A DNA stretch of 38,684 nt from Mycobacterium sp. 1423905.2 (GTDB lineage: Bacteria > Actinomycetota > Actinomycetes > Mycobacteriales > Mycobacteriaceae): the NCBI RefSeq assembly GCF_001673155.1, contig NZ_LZLE01000041.1:1-38684 (forward strand), given 5' to 3'. A program made the position numbers and the translations under genes. A model generated the notes under the pieces. It saw only the letters and a list, made by a program, of their open reading frames with translations, was not told where the DNA came from and searched no databases. Shown piece by piece: positions 32,911 to 38,684 of the stretch; positions within the stretch are counted from its first letter, which is position 1, and each line of letters begins with the position of its first letter.

Positions 32911-35599
<2,689 letters not shown>

Positions 35600-35613
35600 G
35601 CCGCGTCGTTGCT

Positions 35614-35642
35614 TTGTCGGCCGCAGGGGCCGCGACTAAACT
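35614..35642 (+). promoter_or_regulatory. Promoter of pks10-pks7
   Basis: TTGTCG (35614-35619) and TAAACT (35637-35642) are exactly 17 bases apart. The start would be near 35649, within a ten-base palindrome GCTTTAAAGC (35647-35656), leaving a leader of about 59 bases. This separates the polyketide genes from the arginine operon. Confidence 0.6.
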
Positions 35643-35707
35643 TCCAGCTTTAAAGCAAGCGGGTTGAACCGGTCGGCGTGGATGTTCGTCACCAAGGGGT
35701 GGATCCA

Positions 35708-36769
35708 ATGAGCGTCATCTCAGGTGTGTTCGGCGCCCTGCCGCCCTATCGCTATTCGCAGAAAGAGCTGACCGACTTCTTCGTCAGCATCCCCGATTTC
35801 GCGGGCTACGAAGACATCGTCCGGCAGCTGCATGCCAGCGCCAAGGTCAACAGTCGCCACCTCGCGTTACCGATCGAGACATACCCCACGCTGACCGATT
35901 TCGGGCGGGCCAACTCCACCTTCATCGAAAAGGCGGTGGATCTGGGCTGCCAAGCGCTCCTCGGCGCCCTGGAAGAGGCCGGGTTGCAGGCCCAAGACCT
36001 CGACGTTTTGATCACCACCACGGTCACCGGACTGGCGGTGCCCTCGCTGGACGCGCGCATCGCCGGCAAGCTCGGCCTGCGACCCGATGTGCGCCGGGTC
36101 CCGCTGTTCGGGCTGGGCTGTGTGGCCGGCGCGGCAGGGGTGGCCCGGCTGCATGACTATCTGCGTGGCGCGGCGGACGGCGTGGCGGCCCTGATTTCGG
36201 TCGAGTTGTGTTCCCTGACCTACCCGGGCTACAAGCCGTCTCTGGCGGGGCTGGTCGGCAGCGCACTGTTCGCCGACGGCGCCGCCGCCGTGGTCGCCGT
36301 CGGTGAGCGTCGCGCCGAGCGGACCGGCGCGCACGGGCCCGCCATCATCGACTCCCGCAGCCATCTCTACCCCGACTCGCTGCGCACCATGGGTTACGAC
36401 GTCGGCGCCGCTGGGTTCGAACTCGTGTTGTCCAAGGATCTGGCCGACGTCGTCCGGCAATATTTGGCCGACGACATCCATGGTTTCCTGTCCGCGCACG
36501 GTCTTTCCACCGACGACGTCGGCGCGTGGGTCACTCACCCGGGCGGTCCCAAGATCATCGAAGCGATCACCGAAAGCCTCGCCTTGGCGCCGGAAGCCTT
36601 GGAGCTGACCTGGCGCTCGTTGAGCGAGATCGGCAACCTGTCCTCGGCGTCGGTGCTACACGTACTGCGCGACACGCTGGCCAAACCGCCGCCGAGTGGC
36701 AGCCCGGGACTGATGATCGCGATGGGCCCGGGATTCTGTTCCGAACTTGTGTTGCTGCGCTGGCACTGA
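35708..36769 (+). CDS. pks10: Type III polyketide synthase, Pks10-like (chalcone synthase-like)
   Basis: It has 353 residues from ATG 35708, identical in length to M. tuberculosis Pks10; AAGGGGTGG precedes it and an upstream ATG would add ten residues. The thiolase fold carries the type III triad: C138 ([11 protein letters not shown]), H277 ([11 protein letters not shown]) and N310 ([10 protein letters not shown]). It would extend an acyl starter with malonyl units without an acyl carrier protein. In M. tuberculosis pks10 and pks7 have been linked to phthiocerol dimycocerosate production. It has its own promoter and is followed by the modular PKS after 66 bases. Confidence 0.93.
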   Translation: MSVISGVFGALPPYRYSQKELTDFFVSIPDFAGYEDIVRQLHASAKVNSRHLALPIETYPTLTDFGRANSTFIEKAVDLGCQALLGALEEAGLQAQDLDVLITTTVTGLAVPSLDARIAGKLGLRPDVRRVPLFGLGCVAGAAGVARLHDYLRGAADGVAALISVELCSLTYPGYKPSLAGLVGSALFADGAAAVVAVGERRAERTGAHGPAIIDSRSHLYPDSLRTMGYDVGAAGFELVLSKDLADVVRQYLADDIHGFLSAHGLSTDDVGAWVTHPGGPKIIEAITESLALAPEALELTWRSLSEIGNLSSASVLHVLRDTLAKPPPSGSPGLMIAMGPGFCSELVLLRWH

Positions 36770-36835
36770 GGTGCCTTGGGCTACGCCGAGGCATTCGTTG
36801 CCGGTTCGGGTGAGCAGGACGAGAGGCTGGGTCCG

Positions 36836-38684
36836 ATGAACAGCACTCAGGACGACCTCGTCAGGGCGCTGCGCACCTCGCTCAAGGAGAACGAGCGACT
36901 CAAGCGGGAGAACCGCGAACTGCTCACGCCCGCCGACATCGCGATCGTCGGGATGGGATGCCGGTATCCCGGCGGCATCGATTCGCCCGACGCGTTGTGG
37001 GAGATGGTCGCCACCGGCCGCGACGTCGTCTCCGATTTTCCCACCGACCGCGGTTGGGACCTGGCCGCGTTGTTCGACTCCGATCCCGATGCCACCGGCA
37101 AGTCATACGCCCGGGGAGGCGGATTCCTCGACGGCGTGGCCGATTTCGACAACACCTTCTTCGGTATCGCGCCCAGTGAGGCGCTGGCGATGGATCCACA
37201 GCAGCGGTTGTTGTTGGAGGTGTGCTGGGAGGCGTTGGAGCGCGCGCGAATCGACCCGATGCGCCTGAAGGGTTCGACGACGGGCGTGTTCGCCGGGGCG
37301 TTCCACGGTTCCTATGGCGGGCAGGGCCGGGTGCCCGGGGAGTTGGAGCGCTACGGGCTGCGCGGTTCGACGCTCAGTGTGGCGTCAGGACGCGTGGCTT
37401 ATGTGTTGGGCTTGCAAGGCCCTGCGGTGTCGGTGGACACGGCGTGCTCGTCGTCGTTGGTGGCCTTGCATCTGGCGGTCAGGTCGCTGCGCTCGGGCGA
37501 GTGCGACCTGGCGTTGGCCTGCGGGGTCACCGTGATGGCCACTCCGGCGATGTTCGTCGATTTCAGCCGCCAGCGGGCGCTGTCGGTCGACGGGCGGTGC
37601 AAGGCCTACGCGGGCGCGGCCGACGGCACCGGTTTCTCCGAGGGTGCGGGCGCTCTGGTGGTGGAGCGGTTGACCGACGCCCGACGGCTGGGGCATCCGG
37701 TGTTGGCGGTGGTGCGGGGGACCGCAGTCAACCAGGACGGCGCGTCCAATGGCCTGGCCACGCCGAATGGACCGGCGCAGCAGCGGGTGATTCGGGCGGC
37801 CCTGGCCGATGCACGGCTCGGCTCGGGCGACGTCGACTTGCTCGAGGGGCACGGCACCGGCACCACGTTGGGCGATCCTATTGAGGCGCAAGCTTTGTTG
37901 GCCACCTACGGGCGGGGCCGCCCGGCCGATCGGCCGTTGTGGTTGGGGTCGATCAAATCCAATATGGGCCACACCTCGGCCGCGGCGGGAGTGGCCGGAG
38001 TGATCAAGACGGTGCAGGCGATGCGCCATGGTGTGCTGCCGCAGACGTTGCATGTCGACGAGCCGACGCCGCATGTGGATTGGTCGGCCGGGGAGGTGTC
38101 ATTGCTGACCGAAGCCCGGCCATGGCCGGCGCTGGATCGGGCGCGGCGCGCCGGGGTGTCGTCGTTCGGAATCAGCGGCACCAACGCGCACGCCATCATC
38201 GAGCAGGCGCCAGACGACGCGGAAGCCGTTGCGTCACAACGCAACTTGCCGCCTAGCGCAATACCGTGGGTGGTTTCGGCGCGATCGGCCGACGCGCTGA
38301 CGGCGCAGGCCGCACGGTTGCGCGCCTGGGTGGGTGAGCGCGCCGATCTCGATCCGGTCGATGTGGGCTGGTCTCTCGTCTCGACCCGCTCGGTGTTCGA
38401 GCATCGGGCCGTCGTGGTGGGCGCCGACCGCAACCGGCTGCTTGCCGGCGTGACGTCGTTGGCGGACGGCGAGCCGGGTGGTGCTGTGGTCCTCGGCCGC
38501 GCGCGCTCGACCGGCAAGACGGTGCTGGTATTCCCCGGCCAAGGCTCGCAGTGGACTGGGATGGGCACCGAATTGCTCGACGCCGCACCGGTGTTCGCCG
38601 CTCACATGCATCGGTGCGCAGAGGCGCTCGAGGAGTTCGTGGACTGGTCATTGCTCGATGTGATCCGCGGCCGCCCGGACGCAC
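36836..38684 (+). CDS. pks7: Type I modular polyketide synthase, Pks7-like (5' part)
   Basis: The frame opens at ATG 36836 and runs off the right edge after 616 codons. An N-terminal docking coiled coil (about 1-30, [18 protein letters not shown]) is followed by a ketosynthase domain (about 33-457) with C204 in DTACSSSL, H339 in EGHGTGT (EAHGTGT in many PKSs) and H379 in [12 protein letters not shown]. The linker leads to the beginning of an acyltransferase domain at about 563 ([11 protein letters not shown]); its GHSxG active site is outside the window. The docking helix suggests that it receives its chain from another protein. By position it matches Rv1661; the symbol rests on that. Confidence 0.88.
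   Translation, partial: MNSTQDDLVRALRTSLKENERLKRENRELLTPADIAIVGMGCRYPGGIDSPDALWEMVATGRDVVSDFPTDRGWDLAALFDSDPDATGKSYARGGGFLDGVADFDNTFFGIAPSEALAMDPQQRLLLEVCWEALERARIDPMRLKGSTTGVFAGAFHGSYGGQGRVPGELERYGLRGSTLSVASGRVAYVLGLQGPAVSVDTACSSSLVALHLAVRSLRSGECDLALACGVTVMATPAMFVDFSRQRALSVDGRCKAYAGAADGTGFSEGAGALVVERLTDARRLGHPVLAVVRGTAVNQDGASNGLATPNGPAQQRVIRAALADARLGSGDVDLLEGHGTGTTLGDPIEAQALLATYGRGRPADRPLWLGSIKSNMGHTSAAAGVAGVIKTVQAMRHGVLPQTLHVDEPTPHVDWSAGEVSLLTEARPWPALDRARRAGVSSFGISGTNAHAIIEQAPDDAEAVASQRNLPPSAIPWVVSARSADALTAQAARLRAWVGERADLDPVDVGWSLVSTRSVFEHRAVVVGADRNRLLAGVTSLADGEPGGAVVLGRARSTGKTVLVFPGQGSQWTGMGTELLDAAPVFAAHMHRCAEALEEFVDWSLLDVIRGRPDA

Overview
The window looks like a chromosomal segment of a slow-growing Mycobacterium. 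It is GC-rich with strong codon bias. It carries a LysX-type fused lysyl-phosphatidylglycerol synthase/lysyl-tRNA synthetase, PE proteins, a pks10-type chalcone-synthase-like gene beside a modular polyketide synthase, and the infC-rpmI-rplT-tsnR / pheST / argCJBDFRGH order known from M. tuberculosis (Rv1639c to Rv1661). It is unlikely to be from the M. tuberculosis complex: no PE17 (Rv1646) homologue lies between the DUF2236 gene and the cyclase gene. PE_PGRS30 (Rv1651c, minus strand between pheT and argC) is replaced by a plus-strand block of about 13 kb of other PE-type genes.

Layout. 1-4469 (minus): 5' part of a membrane-anchored esterase (Rv1639c-like) and lysX. 4601-6971 (plus): translation operon infC-rpmI-rplT-tsnR, with a structured leader holding a canonical intrinsic terminator and an AUC start codon for IF3. 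6968-8008 (minus): DUF2236/MpaB-type protein with a perfect palindrome in its promoter. 8212-9948 (plus): class III adenylate cyclase and a rhomboid-like membrane protein. 10134-13669: pheST. 13670-26938: accessory PE block, with three paralogous PE proteins, a small Gly-X-Y protein and a 2366-residue PE protein built on 25 contiguous units of about 72 residues. A perfect CRP-type site precedes the block. 27069-35599: complete arginine operon argCJBDFRGH, with an ARG box inside the argC promoter. 35708-38684: pks10 and the start of a pks7-like type I PKS, with their own promoter.

How it fits together. The core genes serve translation (IF3, L35, L20, rRNA methylation, PheRS, LysX) and arginine synthesis under ArgR feedback. 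LysX also modifies membrane lipid, and pks10/pks7 belong to a lipid-assembly locus in M. tuberculosis. The PE block is the accessory part. Each of its four PE proteins carries a type VII secretion motif YxxxE at exactly residues 87-91, but no PPE partner or ESX gene is present here.

The most unusual features are the 216-bp repeat array of the giant PE gene, with a higher-order period of seven units; the CRP-type site upstream of the PE block; the attenuator-like infC leader with its AUC start; and the operator-like palindrome upstream of the DUF2236 gene. Homology statements come from recognising motifs and from remembered gene order; no database search was run.
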